From Micromonospora rhizosphaerae (lineage in GTDB: Bacteria > Actinomycetota > Actinomycetes > Mycobacteriales > Micromonosporaceae): a stretch of DNA of 64,000 bases. The stretch covers positions 6,510,001 through 6,574,000 of the forward strand of contig NZ_FMHV01000002.1 in NCBI RefSeq assembly GCF_900091465.1, read 5' to 3'. The notes below the pieces were generated by a model, which was given only the letters and a program-made list of their open reading frames with translations, ran no database searches and had not been told where the DNA came from. Positions 1 through 9,274 of the stretch are shown here, one piece after another. A program made the translations under genes and the position numbers. Position 1 is the first letter of the stretch; each line of letters opens with the position of its first letter.

Positions 1-1409
1 ATGGGGAGCCGACGGTCGGCTGGCACCTGCTGGTCGATGACGTGAATGGCGCCCGGGTGCAGGTCGAACAGCGTCGGCTCGATGTGCACCGAGATGGCGT
101 CGTAGCCGATCAGCCGGCGGGCCCCGTCCGGCCAGGCGAGCATGGCCGCGCACTCGGCGTACCGGACGGTGTGCGGGCCGCCGGGGCCGAGGTAGCTCAC
201 CCCGTCGACGCCGACCCGCAGCTCGGCGTCGCCCTCTCGTTGCTGGTACGCGGTGCCCGTCACCGTGTGCGTGGAGCGGGTCGGCGCCTCGGTGAAGCCG
301 GCCCAGTCGGCGGTGTGTCCGTCCGGCACCATGAGCAGCGCCGTGGCGGTGACCTCCTGCACCACCTGGTGCAGGTCGGCGAGGGTGACGCTGTTCAGCT
401 CCGCCCGCAGTTCGTCGACCGTCAGGTTCGGCTCGCCGGTCAGCAGGTTGAGCGCGCAGGTGGGCAGCCGGTCCGCGTCCACCTCGGGCGAGGCGAGGGC
501 GTCCTCCCGCTTGGCCACGGCGGCCTCCAGGTCGGCCTGTTCGATCCGCCCGACCCGCAGCTTGGCCAGCACGTCGATGAAGCCGCCGAGCACCGCGTCC
601 TGCTTCTCGGGCAGCGCGTCGGCGAGCGCGCGCAGGGTGGCGTACCCGTCCCCGCGCGGCTGGTACGAGGTGTCGATGGCGTAGGAGAGGCCGTCCTCCT
701 GCCGCAGCGACCGGAAGAGCTCGCGTTCCAGCACGTCGGCGAGGACGCTCGCGGTGCTCCGGCGGCGCACGACCGAGTCCAGCACCACCGCCCGCGAGCC
801 GTTGGCGAAGTACGCGGGGGTGGTCGGCAGCGCCGACGACGCGGCCGGGACCGGTTGCCGTACGCCGGCCGGCAGCGCCAGCCGCAGCCCGGCCGGCACC
901 CGGTCGCCGGCGATCCAGAGCACCGCGTTCTCCGGGGTGAACCAGCGGGCCGCCCACTGCCGCAGGTCGTGCTCGGTCAGCGTGGGCAGGCCGAACTCCG
1001 CGAAGCTGATCAGCCCGTGGTCGCGGGCGCCGTGCCGCCAGAACGGGATCTCCCGGACCGGTGCGCTGCCCCGGCTGCTCCACTCGGTCCGCAGGATCTC
1101 CTTCTCCACCTCCAGCCGGCCCATCGGCAGGTCGTGGATGGTGCGGCAGACGGCGGTGAGGAAGCCGGCGACGTCCTCCTCCGAGCCCTGCATGTAGAAG
1201 GAGGTGTAGGTCGACGCGGTGGCGCCGTTGAAGTGGTAGTCGGCCAGCCCGAGCGGGGCCAGCGCGAGGTGTTCGAGCAGGTGCGTGATGCCCCTGCGGG
1301 GCAGCGTCTCGTCGGCGGTGCCGACCCGGAAGGTGAGCCCCGCGCGCAACGGCCCGGAGGTGGGGGCGAGCAGCGTGGGCACCCCGTCGACGTCCAGTTG
1401 GCGGATCAT
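1..1409 (-). CDS. M16 family zinc peptidase (insulinase-like), partial at left edge
   Basis: The reading frame is open for 469 codons and runs off the left edge, so the C-terminus is missing. The N-terminal part carries the inverted zinc motif HxxEH as H43-L-L-E46-H47, followed about 75 residues later by an acidic stretch with several glutamates (LEVEKEILRTEW) where M16 enzymes place the third zinc ligand. M16 enzymes are two-domain clam-shell metallopeptidases; whether this one is processing or degradative cannot be told. The ATG at 1409 overlaps the stop of the upstream gene as ATGA, so the pair is probably translated together. No signal peptide is visible, which suggests a cytoplasmic enzyme. 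Confidence 0.85.
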   Translation of the reverse strand, partial: MIRQLDVDGVPTLLAPTSGPLRAGLTFRVGTADETLPRRGITHLLEHLALAPLGLADYHFNGATASTYTSFYMQGSEEDVAGFLTAVCRTIHDLPMGRLEVEKEILRTEWSSRGSAPVREIPFWRHGARDHGLISFAEFGLPTLTEHDLRQWAARWFTPENAVLWIAGDRVPAGLRLALPAGVRQPVPAASSALPTTPAYFANGSRAVVLDSVVRRRSTASVLADVLERELFRSLRQEDGLSYAIDTSYQPRGDGYATLRALADALPEKQDAVLGGFIDVLAKLRVGRIEQADLEAAVAKREDALASPEVDADRLPTCALNLLTGEPNLTVDELRAELNSVTLADLHQVVQEVTATALLMVPDGHTADWAGFTEAPTRSTHTVTGTAYQQREGDAELRVGVDGVSYLGPGGPHTVRYAECAAMLAWPDGARRLIGYDAISVHIEPTLFDLHPGAIHVIDQQVPADRRLP

Positions 1410-2365
1410 CGGGCGCCACCCTTCGCGTACGCCTCGGAGCGGAAGTGGTCGAGCGTCTGCCTGCCGGACAGGTAGGACCAGGGGTACTCGCTGCCCAGGT
1501 GCCCCAGGGCGGCGAACTGGGCCGCCGCCGCGGCCCACTGGTCCATCAGCCCGAACCAGAGGGCGAAGACGGACCGGGTGGAGACCCACCCGGGTTCGTG
1601 CCGGAAGTGCGGGTGCAGCACGGAGCGCTTCGCGGCCGCCCAGATGTCCTGCACCACGCGCGGATCCCGCGCGTACGCGGCCCGCTCGCCGTCGGTGTCG
1701 AAGGCGTACCACCGCTCGAAGTGCGCGTCGGCGAGCAGGACGCCGTTCTGCGCGCCCTCCGGCGCGGCGAGCATGCGCTCCCGCGCGAACGTGAAGACGT
1801 CGTCCCAGGTGCCGCCCCACTTGGGGCAGAGCTGCTGGAGCAGGGCCGACTGCGAACGCCGGTCGTGCGGCGCGTACCGGGCGAGCCGGTCGTAGCGGCG
1901 GCGCGCCTCGGCCTGGCCCAGCTGCAGACCCATCGCGGTGGTGAGGCGCTCCTGCCAGGCAATGACGTTGCCGGGGTCGCGGGCGCAGACGTCGATCAGG
2001 ATCTGCTCGGCCTGCCGCAGATAGTCGTGGAGCTGCGCGAACTGCTCCCGGCTGACGTACTTCGCCTGCTTGTCGCTGCGGATCGCCCAGCCCACCTGGA
2101 TCAGGTGCGCGGCCAACATCGTCGCGGCCACGGTCTCCCCGGGCTGCTGTGCCAGCACCTGGCGGAGGAAGTCGCCGATCCCCTCGACGTCGTCGGCGAC
2201 GCCGATCAGCAACGAGCGGCCGGCCCAGTCCCGCGCGTCGAGCAGCCGCCGGACGCGCGCCCAGTCCCGCGCGTCGAGGGCCGCGCGCATGTCGTTGACC
2301 TCGGGAAACGCGGCGGCCGGGTCGAAGTTGATCGCCGGGAGGGGCTCGGGCATGGCGGCGATCAT
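1406..2365 (-). CDS. Conserved hypothetical helical-repeat protein coupled to the M16 peptidase
   Basis: This 319-residue protein has no signal peptide or membrane segment. It is rich in Ala, Leu, Arg and Trp with regularly spaced aromatic and leucine positions, as in TPR-like or DUF4034-like helical proteins. An early internal repeat (ALDARDWARVRRLL followed by LLDARDWAGRSLL) supports a helical-hairpin fold. I do not recognise a catalytic motif. Its stop overlaps the start of the M16 peptidase gene by four bases, so the two products probably act together or are needed in fixed ratio. Alternative starts exist (for example the Met at residue 5), and the annotated ATG has no strong ribosome binding site. 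Confidence 0.75.
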   Translation of the reverse strand: MIAAMPEPLPAINFDPAAAFPEVNDMRAALDARDWARVRRLLDARDWAGRSLLIGVADDVEGIGDFLRQVLAQQPGETVAATMLAAHLIQVGWAIRSDKQAKYVSREQFAQLHDYLRQAEQILIDVCARDPGNVIAWQERLTTAMGLQLGQAEARRRYDRLARYAPHDRRSQSALLQQLCPKWGGTWDDVFTFARERMLAAPEGAQNGVLLADAHFERWYAFDTDGERAAYARDPRVVQDIWAAAKRSVLHPHFRHEPGWVSTRSVFALWFGLMDQWAAAAAQFAALGHLGSEYPWSYLSGRQTLDHFRSEAYAKGGAR

Positions 2366-2476
2366 AGGTGATCACGGGACGGCCCCGGCTCCCCCGTCCA
2401 GTTGGACCCGCCCCGCCAGCTGCGGCGAGGGTGGCGAGCAGCCGCTCAGCCGCCGCCGACCATGGCCACGTCGGAC

Positions 2477-4615
2477 TCAGCGAGCAGGCTCGAGCTCCGC
2501 GCCGGTCCGGTCCCCGTCGCGGTTCGTCCGGGACAGCCGGCCCGGCCACCAGACCTTCGGCCCGATGTCGTACGCCAGGGCGGGCACCAGCAGCGACCGG
2601 ACGACGATGGTGTCGAGCAGCACCCCGACCGCGACCGCCACGCCCAACTCGACGAGCACCACCAGCGGGAGCACGGCCAGCGCGGAGAAGGTCGCGGCGA
2701 GCACGATGCCGGCGGAGGTGATCACGCCGCCGGTGAGCGCGAGGCCGGCCAGGACCCCGGCCCGGGTGCCGCGCTTGACCGACTCCTCGCGAACCCGGCT
2801 CATCAGGAAGATGTTGTAGTCGATGCCGAGGGCGACCAGGAAGACGAAGGCGAAGAGTGGGAACGACTGGTCGACGCCGGGAAAGTCGAAGACGTACTTG
2901 AAGAGCAGCGCGCAGAGGCCGAGCGTGGCCAGGAAGGAGAGGAGAACGGTCGCGATCAGCAGGACCGGGGCGAGCAGCGCGCGCAGCAGCAGGGCCAGGA
3001 TGATCGCGATGACCACCAGCACCACCGGGATGATCAGGTTGCGGTCCCGGGTGGAGGCGGCGGCGGTGTCCACGTTGATCGCGGTGAAGCCGCCGACCAC
3101 GGAGTCCGAGCCAGGCACCTTGTGCACGGCCGCGCGCAGGTCGCGGATGGTCCGTTCGGCGCCGTCGCTGTCCGGCGGATCGGCGAGGGTCGCCTCCAGC
3201 TGCACCCGCCCGTCGACCACCTTGGGCTGGGCGTTCGGGTCCGGCGGGCCGGCCTGCCGCTGCTGGGTGACCGGGCGGACGGCGGCCACCCCGGGGACGC
3301 CCTGGGCCACCTGGGCGATCTGCTGGGCGGTCTCCTGACGGGTGAAGATGGTGGCCGGGCTGCCGGTGCCGGCCGGGTAGTGCCGGGCGATCACCTCCTG
3401 GCCGGCCACCGAGTCGGTGCGGTTGGTGAAGAGGTCGGACTGGCCGAGGGTGGTCGCGCCGAGCTGGGTGACGCCGAGGGTGAGCGCGGCCAGCACCACC
3501 GCGGTGACCAGCCACACCACTCGGGCGCGCCGGGCGACGAACCCGGCGATCCGGCCCCAGATGCCGTGCGCGGCCTGCGGCTCGGCCTGATCCTCCCAGG
3601 GCGTACGCGGCCAGAACGCCCAGCGCCCGCCGAGCACCAGCAGCGCGGGCAGGAACGTCAGCATCACCAGCAGCGTGGCGGCGATACCGATGGCGGAGAC
3701 CGGACCGAGCGCCCGGTTGGAGTTGAGGCTGGACAACAGCAGGCAGAGCAGGCTGACGATGACGGTGATGCCGGAGGCGATGATCGCCGGGGCGGCGCCC
3801 TTCCACGCGGTCTTCATCGCGTCCCAGGGGCGCCCGTGCCGGTGCAGCTCCTCCCGGTAGCGGGCGATCAGCAGCAACGCGTAGTCGGTGCCGGCGCCGA
3901 AGACCAGCACGGTGAGGATGCCCTGCGCCTGCCCGTTTAGCGTGATCACGTCGTTCTCGGCCAGGTAATAGACGAACACCGACGCCAACGAGTACGACAT
4001 CCCGGCGGCGAGCAGCGGGAAGATCCAGAGCACCGGGCTGCGGTAGACGATCAGCAGGATGATCAGCACCACGACCAGGGTGACCAGCAGCAGCGGCCCG
4101 TCGATCGCGGTGAAGACCTCGATCAGGTCGGCCAGCAGGCCGGCCGGTCCGGCCACGTCCACGGTCAGCCCGTCCCGGTCGTTCCCGGCGATGTCGCGCA
4201 GCCTGTCGACCACCTGCCGGACCTGCTCGCCCTCGGAGCTGTCGATCGGGACGATCACCTGGAGTGCCTGGTCGTCCCGGCTGGGGATCGGCGGCGGCAG
4301 CGGGCTCACCACGCCGGGCACCTGGGCGAACCGGGCGACGTCGGCGGCGACCCGCTGGTCGTCCGCGCCCGTGAGGCCCGAGGAGCGCTCGTAGACGACG
4401 AGCGCGGGGATGGTCTCCTTCGCCACGAAGCCGGCGAACAGCTTCTGCGCCCGGGTCGCCTCGGCATCGGTGGGGAGGAAGGCGGCGTTGTTGTTGGTCG
4501 CGACCTCGCCCAGCTTCCCCGAGTACGGCCCGGCCAGCGCGCCGATGACGAGCCAGCCGAGCACGACCGCCACCGCGATCAGCGTGGCGGTGCCCCGGCT
4601 CCGTCCTCCGGCCAT
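2477..4615 (-). CDS. MMPL/RND-family membrane transporter
   Basis: This 712-residue protein has the MMPL duplicated layout: an N-terminal membrane helix, a large extracytoplasmic domain, a block of five or six helices, and then the same pattern again. Each half carries the conserved proton-relay motif after its fourth helix (GTDYALLLIARYREE in the first half, GIDYNIFLMSRVREE in the second). Actinobacterial MMPL proteins export lipids, siderophores or drugs by proton motive force; the substrate here is not known. I place the start at the ATG at 4615 because it is preceded by a purine-rich GGGTGGGGTGGAG; the frame extends to 4699 but that part has poor coding character. The gene stands alone. 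Confidence 0.9.
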   Translation of the reverse strand: MAGGRSRGTATLIAVAVVLGWLVIGALAGPYSGKLGEVATNNNAAFLPTDAEATRAQKLFAGFVAKETIPALVVYERSSGLTGADDQRVAADVARFAQVPGVVSPLPPPIPSRDDQALQVIVPIDSSEGEQVRQVVDRLRDIAGNDRDGLTVDVAGPAGLLADLIEVFTAIDGPLLLVTLVVVLIILLIVYRSPVLWIFPLLAAGMSYSLASVFVYYLAENDVITLNGQAQGILTVLVFGAGTDYALLLIARYREELHRHGRPWDAMKTAWKGAAPAIIASGITVIVSLLCLLLSSLNSNRALGPVSAIGIAATLLVMLTFLPALLVLGGRWAFWPRTPWEDQAEPQAAHGIWGRIAGFVARRARVVWLVTAVVLAALTLGVTQLGATTLGQSDLFTNRTDSVAGQEVIARHYPAGTGSPATIFTRQETAQQIAQVAQGVPGVAAVRPVTQQRQAGPPDPNAQPKVVDGRVQLEATLADPPDSDGAERTIRDLRAAVHKVPGSDSVVGGFTAINVDTAAASTRDRNLIIPVVLVVIAIILALLLRALLAPVLLIATVLLSFLATLGLCALLFKYVFDFPGVDQSFPLFAFVFLVALGIDYNIFLMSRVREESVKRGTRAGVLAGLALTGGVITSAGIVLAATFSALAVLPLVVLVELGVAVAVGVLLDTIVVRSLLVPALAYDIGPKVWWPGRLSRTNRDGDRTGAELEPAR

Positions 4616-4815
4616 CTCCACCCCACCCTTTGAAGCGACGCACCAATCGACGCAGCGGGGATCCTGGCCGACATCGACCATCCTGCCGGGCAAACCCACC
4701 CTCCGGGGTGGAAACCTCCCGTCACGTCGACCGGGAGACAGCGCGACCCGCGGTGGCGTTCAGCAGAACGAAGAACGCCCGCCGGCAGGGCCGATGGGCG
4801 TGGTGTGGAGTGAAG

Positions 4816-4888
4816 CTCCCCCGTTTGGACTCGAACCAAAAACCTGCCGGTTAACAGCCGGCTGCTCTGCCAATTGAGCTACGGGGGA
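4816..4888 (-). tRNA. tRNA-Asn (anticodon GTT)
   Basis: Read on the minus strand, a 73-nt cloverleaf begins TCCCCCGTAGCTCAATTGG. The 7-bp acceptor stem pairs TCCCCCG with CGGGGGA. The anticodon arm is GCCGG-CTGTTAA-CCGGC with GTT at 4853-4855, and the T arm contains GGTTCGAGTCC. The discriminator base is G at 4816 and CCA is not encoded. The gene stands alone between the MMPL transporter and the YtxH-like gene. Confidence 0.97.
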
Positions 4889-5180
4889 CCGTAGACCGCT
4901 CGGTCCGGATCTCCCCGGCGCCGCGCGACGGCACAAGAGTACAGGACGCCCGGGGGTCTTGGTCCAGTGGGTTACCCCACCCCTTTCGCTCGGCCCTCGG
5001 CCGTCGCCGAGCCGGATCAGGGATGATAATACGGGCAAATCGTCATCTCGGCGCAAGGAGGCATGAGCGAGGAGCAGGATGGGTAGTTAGCCGCCGACAG
5101 AGGACGCAGGCGCGAGTTGGTCGCTCCCGATGGGGTACCCCACCGGGAACGACGGCGCGTCAGGTACGGAAGGAGCCGCC

Positions 5181-5582
5181 ATGCGCGGAAAGATCATGTT
5201 TCTTGGCGGGCTGGCTGCGGGATTCGTCCTGGGCGCCCGTGCGGGCCGGGAGAAGTACGAGGAGCTGGTGGTCCGGGGCCGCAAGGTGCTCGACCACCCG
5301 ACCGTCCAGGAGGCGGCGGGTGTCGCGCAGGCGCAGGCGACCCGGCTCTACAGCGAGGGCAAGGACAAGCTCGGCCAGACCAAGCTCGGCGAGAAGCTCA
5401 CCGGCAACGGCAACAGGCAGCTGACCGGCGCGGACAAGCCCTTCGCGGGCACGCCGGCGACGGTGGGCGCCAAGGCCGGTTCGTCCAGCCCGGGCAGCGG
5501 CAGCTCGACGTCCGGGTCGTCGACCACGACGGCCCCGCGCACCAAGCCGTCCGGCACGGGCACCAACGGCAGCAACCTCTGA
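5181..5582 (+). CDS. Small YtxH-like membrane protein
   Basis: A 133-residue protein with one N-terminal hydrophobic segment (KIMFLGGLAAGFVLGARAG) followed by a basic, helix-forming stretch and a low-complexity Ser/Thr/Gly/Pro-rich tail. This glycine-rich helix followed by charged helices is typical of YtxH-domain proteins, which are membrane-anchored and often linked to envelope stress; the precise role is unknown. The start at 5181 is chosen for its ribosome binding site, GGAAGGAG, seven bases upstream; the frame is open from 5130 but that ATG lacks such a site. A strong hairpin terminator follows directly. Confidence 0.8.
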   Translation: MRGKIMFLGGLAAGFVLGARAGREKYEELVVRGRKVLDHPTVQEAAGVAQAQATRLYSEGKDKLGQTKLGEKLTGNGNRQLTGADKPFAGTPATVGAKAGSSSPGSGSSTSGSSTTTAPRTKPSGTGTNGSNL

Positions 5583-5591
5583 CGCATCGAG

Positions 5592-5628
5592 AGCGGGCCG
5601 GTCGCCATCGGGCGACCGGCCCGCTTTG
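5592..5628 (+). terminator. Intrinsic terminator of the YtxH-like gene
   Basis: A perfect 15-bp inverted repeat (5592-5606 with 5611-5625) closes a four-base loop and is followed by TTGCT. It lies 10 bases after the stop codon and ends the transcript before the ROK operator at 5656. Confidence 0.85.
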
Positions 5629-5655
5629 CTGCGCCCGAAGGACGACCCATCGTGG

Positions 5656-5680
5656 ACTTTTGCTCAGCCCGAACAAAAGT
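5656..5680. promoter_or_regulatory. Inverted-repeat operator, probable ROK repressor site
   Basis: The half sites ACTTTTG and CAAAAGT are perfect inverted repeats at the two ends. The core reads CTTTTGCTCAG, five bases, ACAAAAGT. A third half site, ACTTTTGC, lies at 5699-5706. Nearly the same element, in the opposite orientation and with a four-base spacer, occurs at 36575-36597 upstream of the other ROK-regulated sugar operon. The position in the AT-richer stretch before the ThuA-dehydrogenase gene fits a promoter operator. Binding by the ROK protein at 10461 (or its paralogue) is inference. Confidence 0.7.
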
Positions 5681-5844
5681 CAGAGCGATTCATAGGAAAC
5701 TTTTGCCTCCGACCTCTTCTCTTTCCTCCCGTGCGCAAATATCGTCCTGCGTAGAACCTGGCCAGGCTCTAGTCACTCCCCCAGCGACCTCCTCAGCCCT
5801 CGTCCCGGCGCTGAGGCGGACCCGCCCGACCAGAGCGAGGTTCG

Positions 5845-8800
5845 ATGCGCAGACCCGTCGGCCGCAAGGCCGCCGTACACCTCAGCCTGCTCGCCCTCGT
5901 CGGCGCGACGCTCGTCGCGACGGCGGAGCAGCAGCCGACCCCGGCGCAGGCCGCGCCGGCACTTACCGCACCAGCACCCCTCAGCAACGGCATCGAGTAC
6001 AAGGTGCTCGTCTTCACCAGGTCGGCCAGCGGCAACCAGGCGGCCACGGCCGCCGGCGTACAGGCCATCCAGCAACTGGGCCGCGACCGCCGGTTCACCG
6101 TCGAGGTCACCAACGACCCCCGCAAGTTCGACGAGCCGCACCTCAAGCAGTTCCGCGCGGTGGTCTTCCTGAACAACGCGGGCGACGTGCTGACCGACGC
6201 CCAGCAGCAGGCCTTCGAGCAGTACTACCGCGACGGCGGCGGCTTCGTCGGCGTCCACTCGGCGATCGAGGCCGAGCCGGACTGGTCCTTCCTCACCGAC
6301 GTGCTCGGCACGCGGGCCACCGGCGCCCCGTCCGCGGTGAGCAAGGCGACGGTCACCGTCGCCGACCGGGTCCACCCCGCCTCGGAGACGCTGCCGCAGC
6401 GCTGGAGCACCACCGACCGCTGGTACAACTTCGCGGCCAACGTCCGCGGCTTCTCGCACGTGCTGGCCACGGTGGACGAGAAGACCTACAGCGGCGGCAG
6501 CATGGGCTTCGACCACCCGGTGACCTGGTGCAAGGACTACCAGGGCGGCAGGTCGTTCTACACCGGACTCGGCGCCACCCCGGAGAGCTACGACAGCACC
6601 GACCTGCGGGCCCACCTGGGCGGAGCGATCCAGTGGGCGGCCGGCGTGACCGACGGCGACTGCGGCGCGACGGTGCTGGCCAACTACCAGATGACGGTGG
6701 TCGGGGCGCAGCCCAACGTCAACGAGCCGATCGGCTTCGACGTCCTCCCCGACGGCCGGGTGATCCAGACCGACCGGCGCGGCGGCGTACGCCTGCACGA
6801 CCCGAAGAGCAACGACACCAAGATCCTGGCGCAGATCCCGGTCTACACCCACAGCGAGGACGGGATGTACGGCCCGGCGATCGACAACGACTTCGCCACC
6901 AACAAATGGGTCTACCTCTACTACGCGCCCCCGCTGAACACTCCGACCGGCGGCGCGCCGACCACCAGCACCGACCCGACGGCCTGGGACCAGTGGAAGG
7001 GCTACTTCCAGCTCTCCCGGTTCAAGTTCGTCGACGGGGAGAACCCGACGCTGGACCTCTCCACCGAGCAGAAGATCCTCCAGGTGCCGGTCGACCGGGG
7101 CGCCTGCTGCCACGTGGCCGGCGACATCGCGTTCGACTCGAAGAACAACCTCTGGCTGGTCACCGGGGACGACACCCCGGCCGGCGGCGGTGGTTCCGGC
7201 GGCTTCTCGCCGCACAACGACTCGGTCAGCGCCGACGGCGTCTACCAGGCTCCCTTCGTGGACGCCCGGCGCAGCTCGGCCAACACCAACGACCTGCGCG
7301 GCAAGATCCTGCGGATCACCGTCCAGGACGACGGGTCGTACACCGTGCCGTCGGGCAACCTGTTCCCGGCCGGCAAGGAGAAGACCCGTCCGGAGATCTA
7401 CGCGATGGGCTTCCGGAACCCGTTCCGGATCACCGTCGACAAGAACGACGTCGCCTACATCACCGACTACTCCCCGGACTCCCGCGACCCGGGTGTGGGG
7501 CGGGGCCCGGCGGGCACCGGCCGGATGATGGTGGTCGACAGGCCGGCGAACTACGGCTGGCCGATGTGCGTGCAGCCGAACCTGCCGTACATCGAGATGA
7601 ACTGGAACACCAACCCGATCTCGCCGATCGGGCCGTTCGACTGCGCGGCGCCGAAGAACACCTCCCGGCACAACACCGGCCTGACCGACCTGCCGCCGGT
7701 GGAGAAGTCCGAGCTTTGGTACTCGTTCAACGCGCCGACCCCGTGCCCGGAGTCGTACCTGTCGACCCCGACGCAGACCTGCCCGGTGCTCTTCCCCGAG
7801 CTCGGCACCGGCGGCGTCGGCCCGCACGGCGCGGCGAAGTACGACTACGACCCGAACCTGAAGTCGGAGACGAAGTTCCCCGAGTACTACGACGGGGCGA
7901 TCTTCTTCGGCGAGTTCACCCGGGACACCCTCAAGGAGATCCGGCTGGACGACAAGGGTGACATCCTGAAGATCAACAACGTGCTGAACTGCGGGCAGGC
8001 GCCCACCACGCCGACCAAGCCGTTCCTCTGCGACAACCCGATGGACCTGCGCTGGGGCGCGGACGGCAACTTCTACCTGCTGACGTACGGGGACGGGTTC
8101 TTCAACATCAACCCGGACGCGGCGATGCTGAAGTTCAGCTACGTGAAGGGCCTGCGGGCACCGACCGCCGTGCTGAGCGCGACCCCCACCAACGGCATCG
8201 CGCCGCTGAAGGTCTCGTTCTCCAGCGAGGGCTCGAAGGACCCGGACCCGGCCGACTCGATCTCGTTCGCCTGGGACTTCGACGGCAACGGCACGACCGA
8301 CTCGATCGACCCGAACCCCACGTACACCTACACCACCAACGCCGTCTACACCGCCAAGCTGACGGTGACCGACTCCAGCGGCAAGACCGCGTCGGCGAAC
8401 ACCACCATCACGGTCGGCAACACCGCGCCGACCGTCACCGTCACCACCCCGCTCGAGGGCGGCTTCTTCAGCTGGGGCGATGACATCCCCTGGTCGGTGA
8501 CCGTCACCGACCCGGAGGACGGGCCGATCGACTGCAGCAAGGTCGAGGTGACCTTCGTCCTCGGCCACGACGAGCACGGGCACGGTGAGGCGAACCAGTT
8601 CGGCTGCTCCGGCGTCCTGTCGACTGAGGCCGACGACGCCTCCCACGGCGGCTACGTCTACGGCGTGGTCAGCGCCTCCTACACCGACAAGGGGGCGAAC
8701 GGGCAGCCCGCACTGACCACGGTGGACCAGCAGGTCATCCAGGCCAAGCGGCAGGAGGTCGAGTTCGCCCGGGACGAATCCGGGACCACCGTCGGCACCA

Positions 8801-9180
8801 GCGCCGACACCGGCGGCGGCCTGCAGCGCGGCAGCCTCGACCCGGGCGACTGGATCGCGATCAACAACACCGTGAACCTGAAGAACATCCAGTCGGTGAC
8901 GCTGCGGACCTCCGGTGGCAGCGCGGCTACCGCCGGGCAGCCCCGGTTCGGCGTCGAGTTCCGGCTCGACTCCGCCACCGGCCCGCTGCTGACCACCGCC
9001 ACGGTCAACGCCACCAGCGGCAACAACGCCTTCACCAGCACCACCGTGCCGATCGCCGACCCGGGCGGCACGCACAAGCTCTACCTGGTCCTCACCACCG
9101 TCCCCGGCGGTCCGACCAGCGGCTTCGGCAACCTCAACTGGGTCGAGTTCACCGGTCAGGGCATCGGCGTCACGCCGTGA
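5845..9180 (+). CDS. Secreted ThuA / PQQ-type sugar dehydrogenase / PKD / CBM multidomain protein
   Basis: This 1111-residue protein starts with a signal peptide (about residues 1-37, ending near AQAAPA). Next come a ThuA-like domain (about 45-270, with GGGFVGVHSAIEAEPDW), a six-bladed glucose/sorbosone (PQQ-dependent) dehydrogenase-like propeller (about 285-765, with DRGACCHVAGDIAFD and YAMGFRNPFR), a PKD domain (about 770-860, with FAWDFDGNGTTD), a linker domain, and a C-terminal CBM6-like beta-sandwich (about 968-1111). ThuA proteins act with Gfo/Idh/MocA dehydrogenases in keto-sugar metabolism; the propeller oxidises sugars. The enzyme is therefore expected outside the cell on glycans. 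The start at 5845 has GAGCGAGG upstream. It is followed by the isomerase and ROK genes, and an inverted-repeat operator lies 165 bp upstream. Confidence 0.88.
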   Translation: MRRPVGRKAAVHLSLLALVGATLVATAEQQPTPAQAAPALTAPAPLSNGIEYKVLVFTRSASGNQAATAAGVQAIQQLGRDRRFTVEVTNDPRKFDEPHLKQFRAVVFLNNAGDVLTDAQQQAFEQYYRDGGGFVGVHSAIEAEPDWSFLTDVLGTRATGAPSAVSKATVTVADRVHPASETLPQRWSTTDRWYNFAANVRGFSHVLATVDEKTYSGGSMGFDHPVTWCKDYQGGRSFYTGLGATPESYDSTDLRAHLGGAIQWAAGVTDGDCGATVLANYQMTVVGAQPNVNEPIGFDVLPDGRVIQTDRRGGVRLHDPKSNDTKILAQIPVYTHSEDGMYGPAIDNDFATNKWVYLYYAPPLNTPTGGAPTTSTDPTAWDQWKGYFQLSRFKFVDGENPTLDLSTEQKILQVPVDRGACCHVAGDIAFDSKNNLWLVTGDDTPAGGGGSGGFSPHNDSVSADGVYQAPFVDARRSSANTNDLRGKILRITVQDDGSYTVPSGNLFPAGKEKTRPEIYAMGFRNPFRITVDKNDVAYITDYSPDSRDPGVGRGPAGTGRMMVVDRPANYGWPMCVQPNLPYIEMNWNTNPISPIGPFDCAAPKNTSRHNTGLTDLPPVEKSELWYSFNAPTPCPESYLSTPTQTCPVLFPELGTGGVGPHGAAKYDYDPNLKSETKFPEYYDGAIFFGEFTRDTLKEIRLDDKGDILKINNVLNCGQAPTTPTKPFLCDNPMDLRWGADGNFYLLTYGDGFFNINPDAAMLKFSYVKGLRAPTAVLSATPTNGIAPLKVSFSSEGSKDPDPADSISFAWDFDGNGTTDSIDPNPTYTYTTNAVYTAKLTVTDSSGKTASANTTITVGNTAPTVTVTTPLEGGFFSWGDDIPWSVTVTDPEDGPIDCSKVEVTFVLGHDEHGHGEANQFGCSGVLSTEADDASHGGYVYGVVSASYTDKGANGQPALTTVDQQVIQAKRQEVEFARDESGTTVGTSADTGGGLQRGSLDPGDWIAINNTVNLKNIQSVTLRTSGGSAATAGQPRFGVEFRLDSATGPLLTTATVNATSGNNAFTSTTVPIADPGGTHKLYLVLTTVPGGPTSGFGNLNWVEFTGQGIGVTP

Positions 9181-9190
9181 CGACCGGCCC

Positions 9191-9219
9191 GGGTGGGGCC
9201 ACCGCCGGTGGCCCCACCC
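9191..9219 (+). terminator. Strong hairpin between the ThuA-dehydrogenase and isomerase genes
   Basis: A perfect 13-bp stem (9191-9203 with 9207-9219) closes a three-base loop, 10 bases after the stop codon. There is no U-tract. It may end most transcripts, or stabilise the upstream message while letting some reading continue into the isomerase gene. Confidence 0.65.
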
Positions 9220-9274
9220 GCCCCGCCCCTGCACCGACCCCCATCACCAGTCAGCACGGAAAGGCAACCAGGAC

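Noticed and set aside
5024..5029. -10 box GATAAT for the YtxH-like gene
   Set aside because: It is 150 bases from the start and I could not find a matching -35 hexamer at a proper distance.
5773..9234. A 1153-codon open frame on the minus strand opposite the ThuA-dehydrogenase gene
   Set aside because: It is Val/Arg/Gly-rich antisense of a real gene with clear domains; long antisense frames are common at this GC content.
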